Origin: Cydia pomonella
Lineage: Eukaryota; Arthropoda; Insecta; Lepidoptera; Tortricidae
Reading direction: 5' to 3'
Length of the DNA stretch: 64,000 nucleotides
Assembly (NCBI RefSeq): GCF_033807575.1
Contig: NC_084707.1
Span: 16,974,550 to 17,038,549 of the forward strand
In this document: piece after piece, positions 32,742 through 45,600 of the stretch
How positions within the stretch are numbered: the first letter of the stretch is position 1
How the letters are laid out: the number at the start of each line of letters is the position of its first letter
Position numbers and translations under genes: made by a program
The notes under the pieces: model-generated
Seen by the model: only the letters and a program-made list of their open reading frames with translations
What the model was told of the DNA's origin: nothing
The model's database searches: none

Positions 32742-35051
32742 CAACAACAAGCAACCTTCGAATTTTGTCAATACTGAGTCGTACAATAGTCGAGCTAGTG
32801 TTTTAGCTTGTCGGATCTGTTTAACAGTCCGATTTGGCTGTTTTATTGCTCGATAGCTCTTACCTTTATCTTTCTAGAAGTTTCTTTGAATTTTTGGGAT
32901 AAATCGTATTTAGACCGTCCTGAATTTTGTATGAGTGACCTTGGCACTTTTTTCCAAAAAAATTGTTATTTGTCCCAGACCTCCGATTAGTTTGTATTTT
33001 CCTGTCGGTTGATAGTCTCCTTGTAACGTTTTATGGCCCTACAAATACTAGCTTTTAGCATCTTAAGCGACTTAGCTGTCTTTGTCCGGGATCGATAAGA
33101 ATTTTCGAAGTATGTGCACGATCAATCTCCTGTTCTCAATTTTCATGGTCGAAAACTTTAAAATGCATAAAGCTAGAAAAAATAATATTTTCACCATTAA
33201 TACTTTGAAGGTTGGTGATTGAATTGTAATTGTCAATTTTTTTCCCGCCATGGTTTTTTTTATACATTGCTAATTATATGTCAATTCTATATTAACTATG
33301 CTTTAGTCCTGCTCACGTCTCATGAATTACCCTGTATATGTTATACATTACTTAACACTAAAATTCGCATTTCAAAATATCTTCCACATTCAAATTTATT
33401 TATGTATGTATAATACAGAATTATCTCTTTTTATAAAACTGCTACTCAATGGCTCCAAAATATCAAAAATGCACAACGTTAATATTCAAGTTTTCACTTC
33501 TGCCGACACTCCAGGAGTGCAACCCGTTGTTTTTTTTTCTCTTATTTTAAGGTACAGTTTCGTTAGATGAGACTGACTCTAAGACGGTCTAGTCAACACC
33601 GATAATGTAATGTAACAAAACAACGCTGTAAAAATAAGTATTTAACATCAGTTCTTAAACACTGGAAACATTTTATTATACCTAAACAAAAGTCATAGAG
33701 CTGCTGTAAGTTTGACTTTTTATTAATTTGTTTGTTTTATAATAAATGGCGCCATACAGGTATCGGTGAAATATCAAAAATATTCCAAATTTTCTCATAT
33801 TTAAAGTCTCATGATTGTTACCGTTTCTATAGGCACATACTTATTATTTATTAGCCAATCATATGATGGGTACTTATTCGAAATTGTAGTTATACTTACG
33901 AGTAAAATGGAAAATGCTGTGATTTACAGTGTTCAAAAAATTTTAGGGGATTTGTCGATATTGCGTGTATGGTGAACGAAAAAAACTCAAATACATAGTG
34001 TATATTTTTGATATAACCACAAACTTAAACTAGACGTAGGTTTTAGTCTTAACTACTAGAGCAATATTAATTATTGACATTTTTCCAAGCGGCAATGTAT
34101 TTCGTACATCATGGTCACTTGTGACAGTTGTGACGTCGCGTCATTAAATGCGACGTTTTGAGTTAAACAAAGTAGTGATACATTGCTTGCTGAATTATTT
34201 TATATGGAAAACTAAAAGTTGTTAATTTTTTATAACGGACGGAACGGACGAACTGAGAAAGACCAAAGATCTAATGTAAGTACCCTACATTGGGATTGAA
34301 GCGAAAACGGCATATATCCCTCAAATGGATTGCCGAAAATAACATAAGTATACTTAACAGCTACTTTCCTTATTGACTACGGATTCCGTGGTTGCGTAAC
34401 CCTAAACAATATACCAACGCGTCTAAGTATGCAATACATGCTTTCGGACCACAATTAAAAGGAGTTATTCGTAGTAGACCGCAACGAATGTCTACAAATT
34501 ACGCCGTTGCTCACATGTACGACGTCTTGCACCTTTTGGCTGGTATTTCTGGTAATTTTGGAAATACTAAAATTTGATTTTAAATGGAGACATTGTGACC
34601 ACAAAGTCACGAAGCCGACAGACAATGCCACGTAGGCCGCAAGATGGCCGCGAGCATCTGTCGGTTTGTCGCTCTTTCTTTTTAATGACAGTACTTCAAA
34701 ACAATTATTTGCTATGAAGTATTATTGCGGTTTAAGTTCGTTCGCGTGAACACTTGTGTTGTAACCGAACGCCTGGGGATATGTAAATTGAAATAACAAT
34801 TGAGAAATGTTTATTCTGCTCCTGTAGGCATTGAACTTAATGAACGCGTCTTGGCAATCTGTATCACAACATTCTCCCTTTATTGCAGACCAGACACTAT
34901 CATTTGGAATGACATAACTATGACTTGTCATGACATTCCAACATTTGGTCATGACATTCATTGTGATTGTGATTGATAAGATATATTAATAGAATATAAA
35001 TGTTTTAATTTTTTTTGTTTCTTTCTTATTGACTTTAGATCACTAAATAAA
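32742..35051. other. No gene seen
   Basis: AT-rich intergenic DNA. Short open frames (32808-32990, 33219-33570, 34392-34577) have no domain or splice support. Confidence 0.45.
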
Positions 35052-35311
35052 TAAAATAAATATTATAGGGACATCCTTACACAAATTGACTAAGTCTCAC
35101 TGTAAGCTCAAGACGGCTTGTGATGTGGGTACTCAGGACAAACGATAGGTATATATAATATACAAATACCTAAATACATAGAAAACATCCATGACCTAGG
35201 AACAAATATCTGTGCTCATCACACAAATAAATGCCCTTACCGGTATTCGAACCCAGGACCATCGGATTCATAGGCAGGGTTACTACCCCATAGACCAGAC
35301 CGGTCGTCACA
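35052..35311 (-). mobile_element. SINE family 1, copy 2
   Basis: Reverse orientation of the repeat at 26471; the head is at about 35310 (reads tctggtctatggggtagt in box A, worn) and box B as ggttcgaataccgg. Confidence 0.82.
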
Positions 35312-36657
35312 ACACTGAAAGTCCCACCACATCCCATAAATGATCCGCCTATATAGGCTGTAAGGTACCTTAGCAAGTAGATAGCCTTTGGGTATGATTC
35401 GTCACACAAATCATTCAGTTTGAGCCCTACTAAGACAGTAAGTTCTTTTCAAACATAAATTTGAATTGTCTTCTAGACCTTCGGTCAGAATAATTTATGT
35501 CAGTATTTATTGTATTAACATAAATTGGACATGAGTTATTTTATTGCCCCGAATGCGCCGAGAATGCGCTGGATAAAGGTTATGATTGTAATTCGGATTT
35601 GTCATAGCTCGTAAAGGCACGATTGTTTATTTGTATTTATAACCCTGAATTGGATGTTTTCCGTTGTATTCCGTGTAATGGATACCAATGACATGGTATT
35701 GTAAGAGGATTTTGTAAATACATTTTCTTCGAACACTTTCCTATCTTTGGTTTTCTTGTCATCTTATAGTATTGTAATAACTGTGATTATATTAATAAAA
35801 CGATAGGTAAAAAAAAAAACCCTTATTACACATATCCAGTCTGCGAATGCTCGACTATTATCAACTTCTTTGGGGATTTCTCATGCTTCTTTGGGCCAAT
35901 TGTTGTCGTTTGGGTTCGTCATCTTTCACGTGTATTGTGTTATAATACACTTTGTAATTTATTACTAGGTAAGAACATATTTTTAGTGCTTATGGTAACT
36001 AGGAGACAAAGCCTCGTCTAAAATGCTGTTTTAAGCCCACAATGTACCAACGTTTTTTTTAAATAGATCTACATTAAATTCAAATTACGATAGCGAAGCG
36101 TCGTCTATTTTCAGAAATGTCCCTAAACGCCACTTCACCCTCATTGACATTTGTTGTCGCGAACCGTTCCATCATTCGTGTCCAAACACAAACACGAAAT
36201 ATCACATTGATATTATCCCGGCACAAATCTGTATAGTGGTCGAATGGAGCATATTTGTGGGTGAAGAGAATGGCCCTCGAGCGGCGGGGGTCCGGCGTTC
36301 AACGGTCCTTGTGCCTTAATTTAATAATCGCATTTTGAACATGACGCTAAACCCACATAGCTGAACGGCGCGAGTTACTGTGACAGTTTCCATGAACTGT
36401 ATGCGTGTATAATAAAGTTCAATCTCATTGATCTGCAGTGCCATGATTGCTTGTAGTATAGCATAGGACATCGATGCGACAGTCTATTACTGCTTTGCCT
36501 GATTGTTTATCTCTGAGTACAGAGAAGGTGTGGGATCCAGAGGGATTAAAGGTAATATTATTTACAGTACATATGGTGATACTTTACCGCACTAGTGCGA
36601 TAATTAGCACATTATGTAATCACGTCGAAAATATAAAGGACCATAAATACTGTAAAA
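35312..36657. other. No gene seen
   Basis: Intergenic. The open frame at 36474-36773 runs into the TIR element at 36659 and is not considered a gene. Confidence 0.45.
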
Positions 36658-36658
36658 C

Positions 36659-37236
36659 GGGGTTATTCCCACTAGTTACCACCAAGTTGTTACCAGTGGC
36701 AACTGTGTTACTCGTATTGTTAAACATTGTCATAATAAGTGCTTTTTTATTGCGTAACTTGTATTGTTTTTAAGTTAGCTATTTATAAGTTGTCTTTAAG
36801 TAAAATTTCTGTAGTTTCTTAGATAGTAAAGTTTCTTTAAACCGAACTACTGGGATTTTTTTCCCACGTTTTACCACTGGGAATAAAATCCCAGTAGTTA
36901 CAGTCAAGTGCAAAAATATGTATCGAAAGAATCGTCTCATAAATATGGTAATACGCTCTTATTACACTGGAATAAGATGCTATGGGACATATTTTTGAGT
37001 AAGATGTGTACACCCACATTTTTACACTTGACTGTACCACCAACTTTTAAGGTAGTTTACTGAAACACTAATCGTCTTATAATTATTTATTAAAGCACTC
37101 TTTATTTATACTATACTATTTCTATTGTGTTTATTAGTATTCAATTAATCTCAAACAAAATTTTAGTGGTTGCCAACCAAACCTAGTTGAGTTACCACTG
37201 GTAACAACTTGGTGGTAACTAGTGGGAATAACCCGA
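36659..37236. mobile_element. TIR element with nested hairpin and MITE C
   Basis: Left arm ggttattcccactagttacc...ttgttaccagtgg (36661-36703) is inverted at 37189-37234 with one or two mismatches. Between them lies a hairpin (ctactgggatttttttccc / gggaataaaatcccagtag, about 36845-36898) directly followed by MITE C copy 2. Confidence 0.8.
36900..37036. mobile_element. MITE family C, copy 2
   Basis: ACAGTCAAGTGCAAAAATATGT left and ACATTTTTACACTTGACTGT right, TA at each border. About 137 bp. Confidence 0.85.
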
Positions 37237-37365
37237 AAAACGTATGATACAAGTGCAAATTCGAGTGTTTTAATTTATCGCCACTTGTTGCAGATTCTCT
37301 ATTTTTCGCACTTGTATCGTAACTATAATAATCCTACATTTAGTAAATTATAATTTATAGAAATA

Positions 37366-38766
37366 GGGGAAGATTGGCACCATTCATACACGGGGAAGCT
37401 TCATACAGTCACTACAACCGCCTGTTAGAACGACGTATTTATTACGGCTTTGCGTGTGTGAGTGGGCTCAGGCGGCCGTCAGTTGTCAACGAAGTTAGCC
37501 GCCAGTGCGGCCATTGCGAGCAATGCGAGAGGAAGAAATGTGTTTTTGCATGCTCAGAGTAAATATTTTGTCGATGTTTCCGGGTGTTTCGTGGTTATGT
37601 GAAGTGCCAAATTCTATTGGATTATTGCTAATTGGTAAGTAACTACGATCACGATAATGATAATGTATCTTTTTTGCGGGTTTTTATACATGATTTGTGT
37701 GTGGATAAAAATCTTTCATTTTTGACCTTCGGGGCAGATTCGTACGCCTACTGATGGGCACATTCGTACGAATAACTAGCAACCAACGTACGCGTACGAA
37801 TGTGCCCTGCAACTATACGAATATACCCACACGTACATGTATTAACAGGTTTTTTTTTAATTTCAGAAAATACGCAGAAATGGTGCGGAGTTACAAGAAA
37901 AAAAGAGACTAGGTCTACATTAATAAATGAAGAAAATATGTCCTCTGCAATAAAAGATGTTTTGGAAGAGAAAATGTTTTACAGAAAAGCAGCGGATAAA
38001 TATAACTTTAAGGCCTCAACTTTGGAGAGTCGGGTAAATAAAATAAAAGATAAACATGATGATGCTGGCACGAGCCGCACATATCAGTCTAAATTCATCA
38101 GTTATCAAGTATTTTCTCAAGAACAAGAGTCCCAATTAAACGAATATATAGCAAAAAGCTCAAAAATGCATTACGGGTTCACAATATTACAAGTCAGAAA
38201 GCTGGCATATGATTATGCTAAAGTTCTGAAATGTACCTATCCGCAAAAATGGGATGAAACTGGACTCTAATTATGTCTGATACAGCAAGTAACTAGAATA
38301 TTGATCTCTCATTGACTGATTCGGTTTAAAAATTGGTATAGTCTACACCATGTTGTGTATTTTCTACTTATTTAAAGATTTTTCTAAGAAATGAATATGT
38401 TTTGTTGATAAAAAGTTTTGTCATTTAGTTTATTACATCGTTGCTATTTTTAATGCCAATTAATACGAGTTTTGATAATTATTTTGCTATTTTATTTTAC
38501 CTGTACCTACCTACCAACCTACCGTCCGAATGTTCCCCTATCTATGTACGAATGCACCCCTATAGTGGGGTAGTTTCGGACATTTGACAGCTTTTATTAA
38601 AATGCATTTCATTCATTTATTTTAAGAAATAATGACTCCATATATTTTTATTGGGAAGCTGAATATATGTAATTTGTTATAATCACCGATTATGCAATTT
38701 ATCTTTGATATTAGAATTTAAAAAAATCAAAATATAAAAAGTGTACGAATGGTGCCAATCTTCCCC
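37366..38766 (+). mobile_element. pogo-like DNA transposon, internally deleted
   Basis: GGGGAAGATTGGCACCATTC at the left is inverted at GAATGGTGCCAATCTTCCCC on the right, exactly bordered by TA (37364-37365, 38767-38768). It carries a transposase N-terminus (37880-38270) and a presumed intron in its 5' UTR (donor gtaagt at about 37633, acceptor tttcag at about 37866). The DDE catalytic half is missing, so it is non-autonomous. Confidence 0.82.
37880..38270 (+). pseudogene. pogo/CENP-B-type transposase N-terminus, frameshifted
   Basis: The ATG at 37880 opens MVRSYKKKRD and meets a stop at once. One base too many in the seven-A run at 37898-37904 explains this: the +1 frame continues without a stop to 38270. 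That frame has a Psq-type helix-turn-helix (SSAIKDVLEEKMFYRKAADKY) and then a CENP-B-like second domain (FSQEQESQLNEYI ... GFTILQVRKLAYDYA). Both bind the terminal repeats in pogo-like elements. The chain ends at WDETGL, where the full-length proteins go on to the DDE domain. So it is both frameshifted and truncated. It might still make a DNA-binding fragment if a downstream start is used; that is inference. Confidence 0.75.
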
Positions 38767-38945
38767 TATTGGGTGATAAAAAAGGTCACCAAAATGTATG
38801 AATGGCAAAGTAAGTTAAGGTTGACAATCAATTTTAAAGACAGTTTCGTGGGTAGCATTCTGTGGCTTATCCTATTCGAATGTTTTTCATAAATATTTCT
38901 AAGGCGTAGAACTTGTAAAAATATCAAATAAAGATGCATACATCA

Positions 38946-39270
38946 TCTTCCTCGTGTTGTCCCGGCATCGGCATTCTGCCACGGCTCATGGGAGCCTGGG
39001 GTCCGCTTGACAACTAATCCCCAGAATTGGCGTAGACACTAGTTTTACAAAAGCGACTGCCATCTGACCTTCCAACCCAGAGGGTAAACTAGGCCTTATT
39101 GGGATTAGCCCGGTTTCCTCACGATGTTTTCCTTCACCGAAAAGCGACTGGTAAATATAAAATGATATTTCGTACAAAGTTCCTAAAAACTCATTGGTAC
39201 GTGCCGAGGTTTGAACCCGCGACCTTCGGATTGAAAGTCACACGCTCTTACCGCTAGGCCACCAGCGCTT
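38946..39270 (-). mobile_element. SINE family 2, copy 1
   Basis: Reverse orientation. Head has box A TGGCCTAGCGG and box B GGTTCAAACC; body has cagtcgcttttcggtgaagg and ggttggaaggtcagatgg. Nearly full length. Confidence 0.87.
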
Positions 39271-40133
39271 CCAAATAAAGTTGATACTATAGAAGTTATC
39301 CGTATTCAATAAGTACAAAGTCTCTCTGCACATCTTTGTACTGTACATCTCTCTGCTTTGCCTAAATGTTGACTAGCAGAGAATGCCTCATGGCATTAAG
39401 TCCGCCTTTTGTACTGTAAGGTTAAATAAATAGTCTAAATTATCTACTCGGACGAAGAAGGTGTACCTACACGACGTTGTTGGTTTAAACATTAGGTAAC
39501 GTGTAAGTAGCCATTTTTGGTCGTTTATTTGTATTCATATCTTCGTATTTAAGCCTTGGTGTACTTACAAAAGACCAAAATGATAATATATTTATGAATG
39601 AGCCCACTGAAAAATTTTTTTAACCGAATTCATTGAGTATCTACATAACTCAGAAAATAACTGAACTAAGAACTAGGTATCTAGTAACAAAATATTTTGT
39701 TATAGTTATGCAAACGTCTCTTTCAGTATCCCTGATGGTAAGTAAGACCTGGACGTGGAGTATTCTATACCTGGCCGGACTGTCCGCAGCCTCGGCGCGT
39801 AATGGCGCATTGTTTGTGTTGGCGCCACGTGGATGCCATAAGTGTTGTGTAATATATCTCAGCATCATCAATGCCACAATGTTATTTGTTACGGCAGTGC
39901 GCCCACGCTGTCTTTTCTACTATACACTCTTTAGCACAAATCCGATCATTACAAGCAAAACAATAACCGTCAATCTTTACACGCTGCTGAGGCTTCTAGT
40001 AGATCGCGACACTTAGAGATCTTAGACCCTTAAGGTCAGGAGGATATATTAGCGGGAAATACGATGACAAAGTGGTTATTACATTTAGTGTCACCCTTAG
40101 TCCTTGTCTGTAATCAGTTTTTAAAATAAAATA
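39271..40133. other. No gene seen
   Basis: Intergenic. The open frame at 39633-40016 has no recognisable domain and lies in AT-rich DNA. Confidence 0.45.
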
Positions 40134-40135
40134 TA

Positions 40136-42314
40136 GGGTAACGGCGCCTATTAACGCGGGTATCAAAATCGACGTCTAACACCGCGGTGTATACAAACAC
40201 GTATTTTGCAAGCAAACAGATCTATTCTCTAAGAAATAAAGCATACACAAAACAAGCTGATTCATTGGTCTATCGTGCCCATTAGTGTGCATTTGTGTGA
40301 GTGTAACAAAAAACTCGCGATTCGTCAGTTTGTGCGACGGCGGCGCAAGAACCGGTTGTTCCATACAGACGCGTGACTCCACAGGTAAGTGCACTCTAAT
40401 CTTACTTAGTGTTTTACGTAATAGTTATGGCAAATAAACTAGTGCAATGCCTTTTAAGAGGTTGCGTATTGTTTTCTACACGATTTTGAATTACTTTTAA
40501 CTTAGTTTTTGACCGGGAAATACGTTTAAAATTGAAAATAAAATACAGCGGTGATAGGCGCCAATTACTTCTGTGGTAAGTAATTCCGTGGTATGCCACG
40601 TTAATAGAAAAAGTGGTAGTTTTGTTATTTACTCTTTAGTTTAGGTACAAATTATCAATTTTATAATTTCTTTTATTTATTCCAATCTTGATCTATTCAC
40701 GCTATTAAAGAGCTATTTCCGTGGTATGGAAAGTATTCAACTAACCCTTAATTTTTAACAAATACTTCAGCACCGATTTCCTTGTTTCTATAGGAACCCT
40801 TAATCTGTCAACTTTTTTTTATTTTGGGTTAAAACCTAAAATTTACTTGCCAGTTATGTGATTTTGTCTTTACATGAAGCTTGTAATATACGTGTTTGAT
40901 TTGATTTTAAAAAACATCTGTGTTTTATTCTTTTTATGGGTCGGAATTAGGTTTAATTAAACTCCAAATTAAGCCTATTACCGATGGTATGATCAGATTA
41001 CCCTCGGTAATAGAATGTATAGAAATCTATTACCGACCCAGAGAAATATCGAATGGGTCGGTAATAGGCTCTTAAAGAGTTATCTATTACCGAGTGACTA
41101 TTTGGTATTGTATTGAAATATCGCATTTAGGGTACCGCAAGTACAGATTTCGTTGATAAAATTTAGACTTCAGTTATCATTATCAGATTTAAATTCTTCT
41201 GTTTTCTGATTCAGTTATTACTCTGACAGACAAGGAAGGGTACCCAACTGCCGGACAATTCCGATTAGATTTTTTTTTATATAATTTTATTTATACAGTA
41301 GTCCAAAATCTCAGATATGATTTTTTTTAGCTATAAGAATCAGCAATAAGAAAAGTACTGTGATTTGTTAGTTATAAACGGGTAAATTATAACACATAAT
41401 ATGTGAGAGACTTTATTTAACTTAATTACCTTATCAAAAATATTAGAATTAAAAAATTTCATGTTTTTATATATAGTCGAAATTTTATAATGTGGACGTT
41501 TACCATTTCACTGTGGTAAACTTTCATTCAGGTGGTAAACGTCCAGCTTATAAAATTTCGACTATAATTTACGCTGTGCCTTATGAGAAAATGTTACTTA
41601 CTTGTTTTTTTTGTGCAGCTAATTATGTCAGTAAGACAAACTCTTATCAATCTTTATAGCATTCAAAAATTACTTTATTTAATAACAGGCAGGCCTATTT
41701 GTCATATACGTCCTTAGTAAAACTTTACTAACAATAATTTTTGTTGTTTTACATGTAAAACATTCAACTTATAACTTGTTATACAGGTACTCGTGGGTAC
41801 TTGGTAAGTTAACTATTTAATAGTATTTGATTGTGCCAAAGTGTAATTATAATCTCTTCGAATATATCTCTTATTTTTAAACATACTCCTATAGTTTTAT
41901 TTTTTATTTTTGTGTCATTATTCAACTTAATGACACAAAAATAATATACAGAATCCACGTCGTTATTATTGTTTTAACCCTCGGTATTAGGTTTCGAATT
42001 TTGAGTTTGGTTTCTGTTAACGAGTGCAGAAAAATGATGCCAATTGTACCCTCGGTAATGAAAGCTCAATTCGCGATAATAGAATCACAGCCTGTCCCTT
42101 GCCACGGTAATAGAAGATTTGGTCATTTTGGCTTCAAAAAATATTTTAATACATATAATAACCCAAAATGAATCCAAAAACGTGTGAAACGGAAAGTTCA
42201 TTAAATGCTCTGATGAAAAAAAAAATCCTGGCTGTTAGACAGCATTGATACCCTTAATTTTTGGATCTCTTTTGAAAAGTTCCTTAACTACCACGGTAAT
42301 AGGTGCCTTTACCC
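40136..42314. mobile_element. 2.2-kb TIR element dense in GGTAATAG motifs
   Basis: GGGTAACGGCGCCTATTAACG at the left is inverted, with four mismatches, at the right (CGGTAATAGGTGCCTTTACCC); TA lies at both borders. GGTAATAG, CTATTACC or close variants, also part of the TIR, recur at least ten times inside on both strands (for example about 40974, 41004, 41027, 41060, 41084, 42052, 42105, 42294). No open frame of note, so it is non-autonomous. The start GGG(T/G)AA...GGC.CC resembles the pogo-like element at 37366. Confidence 0.75.
41472..41566. repeat. Long hairpin inside the TIR element
   Basis: tatagtcgaaattttataa and tggacgtttacca on the left are inverted at tggtaaacgtcca and ttataaaatttcgactata on the right, with only two mismatched bases between blocks. 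Probably a nested MITE. Confidence 0.85.
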
Positions 42315-42316
42315 TA

Positions 42317-42699
42317 ATATTCGCCGTATACCTAGTAACTTTTGATTGAAACAAATATCTTGTTTCAATTTACATATTTAAGCATCGATAATCACATTAG
42401 TCACTTTCGTAATACGTAGGTACTTACGTAGGTATTCTGTGCCTTCATTTTGTCTACAACTCTTGTATCTTTCTACTTATTTATTTATTCAGTCAGTATC
42501 AACCTGTTGTGTCTTTACTGTTAATTATTGGCACTGTTTACTAACGTTCCAATCTAACAGTAAGAACATACCTTCACACAAAACAATAAAACGTATTAAT
42601 TACAAACTTCAAAATCGTAAAAAAAAACAGTAATCGACATCTGATCAGCCGAACTTATGAAATTACTTTTTTCTCGCTACTTATTTAAACATTGGTCTT
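42317..42699. other. No gene seen
   Basis: AT-rich spacer between the TIR element and the LINE 3' region; the exact LINE 3' end is unclear. Confidence 0.4.
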
Positions 42700-45600
42700 T
42701 AATCTTTAACCTCGCAAAGTATGGTTGTGGCATTTCCAATATCCAATTGGCATATTAAAAAAAAGACTTCGATAAATGACAAGAACAATATACATAATGG
42801 ATATATACAGATGATTACTATAACTAGCTTATATCTAAAATAGGCCCTTGAGGCATTGTACCAAGGATGCTGGCGGCATTTCCTCGTTGTATTGCAATAC
42901 TGATACGTTGTGCGAGGAAGCCGCCAGCTCTTCGGTCACCAGTTACGTCAACCAGACGTTTCGCGATTTCTCCAAAAAACTTGTGCGCGCTGGGACCCCA
43001 TGGACCTAGGGTTTCAACGCCAAAAGGTACAAAATGGTACTCTCTACCGAGGCTCTTATATTTATTACGTTTCAAAATTTCGGCGCTTTCCGCCGCTGCG
43101 CCCGCTTTTACATTAGTCCGTTGGAGGTGGGACGGTGCCAGTGTGTCTACGCAGGTAGCATCCCACACTAACATCCGTCCCAAGCTCCAAGGAACCAAGG
43201 ACACCCCATCAGGCCTCTTGCCATCATCCCTGATAATGCCAGTTGGCTCAAGAAGAGCAGGCACATTGATGGTGGCAAGAGATCGACGAATTATGTCATT
43301 AAGCGACGCATGTCTTGAAAAACGACCTGCACTTTTTTGACAAGATAATCCGTGGTGTCCCAGTCGGTCCACGTCCGTGCCACAAGAGCATATATGTGGC
43401 ATACATACCGAAACCCCGAGTCGCAAACCAGTCGCCAGTCTTAGGGAGGTCGGATCCAAGAAAGTACCAGTATTAGGTGAAGGATGGGCATGTAGCCAGT
43501 AGCCGGCTTCCCGGGCTCCGACCGCCAAAAGTCTCGCGTGATCTGGACCTGTACAGTTGTTTAGAAGAGTATTGTAAGTTAAATCACAGTAAATATTATC
43601 CCAGCTCCTTTGTGATTTTGGGTTGTCTGGAAATTGTTTGCCCGGGCAAGCAATTTTAAAAGCATTTTTAGCATCCTCAAAGCCCGTAATCTCATAGTTT
43701 GTGGGCAAAGCCCTTAAGATATTTCCTATGAGACCAGACGTGCTATTAATGGATGCCAAAAAGGCTGGGGAAGCCACACTGGAAATTTTGCGAATTCCTA
43801 AACCTCCGAACCGAATAGGGAGGGACGCTTGAGACCAGGAAGGCTCACTCAGCTGAATGTTTAGAATCATCTCTAAACTAATTTTGATCAAATCGTCTAT
43901 AGGCGACAATAAATTTTGATGTTTCCAAAAAGGACAGCAGCGGAGCACATATGTAAATTTAGGGACAAAAAGACAGAATTTCAGAATCACAAGAGCATAA
44001 TGAGGGCTAATTTCGAGTAAACTATTCGTGTGACTTTTGAATTTAGATATAGAGTTAGAAACATAATCAGGAAAAGATTCTTCAAATATAGGAGAACCCA
44101 GGAGGCAAAGAGAATCCTTGTCTACCAATTTTATATTAGGAGCCAGATCGTCAAATTTGGGTTTTAAGTCGGTCAAAGTACAAGAAGATTTGTGAATAAA
44201 GAGTTCGCATTTGCTGAAATTCAAATCTAAACCAATATTTTCGAAACTGCTCCTAACAAAAGACAAATCAGAGAGCACAGTATTCAGGTCGCCTCCTAGG
44301 GTTCCGTCGTCTAAGTACCAGACGTTGAATTTTGATTTTAAATTTTTAATAATTGGATTTATAGCCAAACTAAAAATTGCTGGCCCGAGAGGGTCACCCT
44401 GCTGACAACCAACCTCAGAAGATAATTCATGTGATTTGTACATTAATTTAGACGAGTCTGAATAACAAAAGAAAAGGTAATTGTACAGTTCCGGAATTTT
44501 GTCCTTAACTTCTGTCAGCAAAGTGTCCCTATTAACCGAATTAAAAGCATTTTTAACGTCAATTTTGACTACAATTTCACAATCATCGAATGAAAGGTAG
44601 GTCCTTAGGGCATGGACGGCTGCCTCGCACCCACCTTTCGTGCCAAAACCTAGCTGTACTGGTTCAAAAAGGGACTGCAATTTTGATCTAAAGTGTCTAA
44701 CCGCAATTTTTGATGCCAGACGTCGTAAAGTAGACCCCACCGCAATGGGTCTCACCCCTCCATCCTTTTTGGTTAGGGCAATCAGGTTTGCACCGTATAG
44801 GATAGGAACAATTTCAGTGTTAATTTTGCCTGAAAACATAAAGTTTATTAATTTAGTAAGGGAACAGACAAGCTGCTCACCTGAGTCGCCCACCGAATGA
44901 GAAATTAGGTCCTTCAAATGTTGGGGCGAGATCCCATCCAGGCCAGCCGCCGAACCGGTTTTGAATGACATTATAGCGTCAATAATGTCCTTGCCTCCGA
45001 TTTGGAGGCAGGCCTGGTCAGCCGTAGGTGGGGCAAATGAGTGTGGTGTTGAAGGAGCCGGGGGATGTTTAGAACGTAAGGCCGAGAGGGTATCAGGAGT
45101 ATCTGGCGATAGCACATCGTTTGTGAAAAGAATACGAGCGGCACCTTTAAGATCGCCGTCGCTAATTTTACTTTCAATTAATTTGGTTCTATTGAAGGTG
45201 GATGGGGCGCACCCTTTAGAAGGTCGATAAATGTGTGGAGTTGTATTCGAAACACAATTGTTTTTGATTTTTTGTGTTAAAGAAATTGCCCCATCGTTTT
45301 TGGCATGAAGGGTATTGAAAGAAAAAAGGAAAAGTTTATGCCAATCATCAAGTTGATTATTTTCCACACATTTTGTAATTAGTCCTGAAAGGTGGTTAGC
45401 GACTGTGATCCTAGCGCCGCGCGGAACTCTTTTAACAACGGGAACATTATTTTTAAGTTCGCTGAGGTATAAATGGAAAGGGATAGAATTAGGTGGGTCA
45501 GAAAGGGGGGTGGTCAAAAAGGATGGGTCTAAATTTAGACCGGCATCGTTTTGACTGATACAAGGACGGTGTTTTTTGGTAATATGAATATTGAGGCCTC

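Noticed and set aside
39633..40016. 127-codon frame with hydrophobic residues
   Set aside because: No homologue recognised, overlapping minus frame of similar quality.
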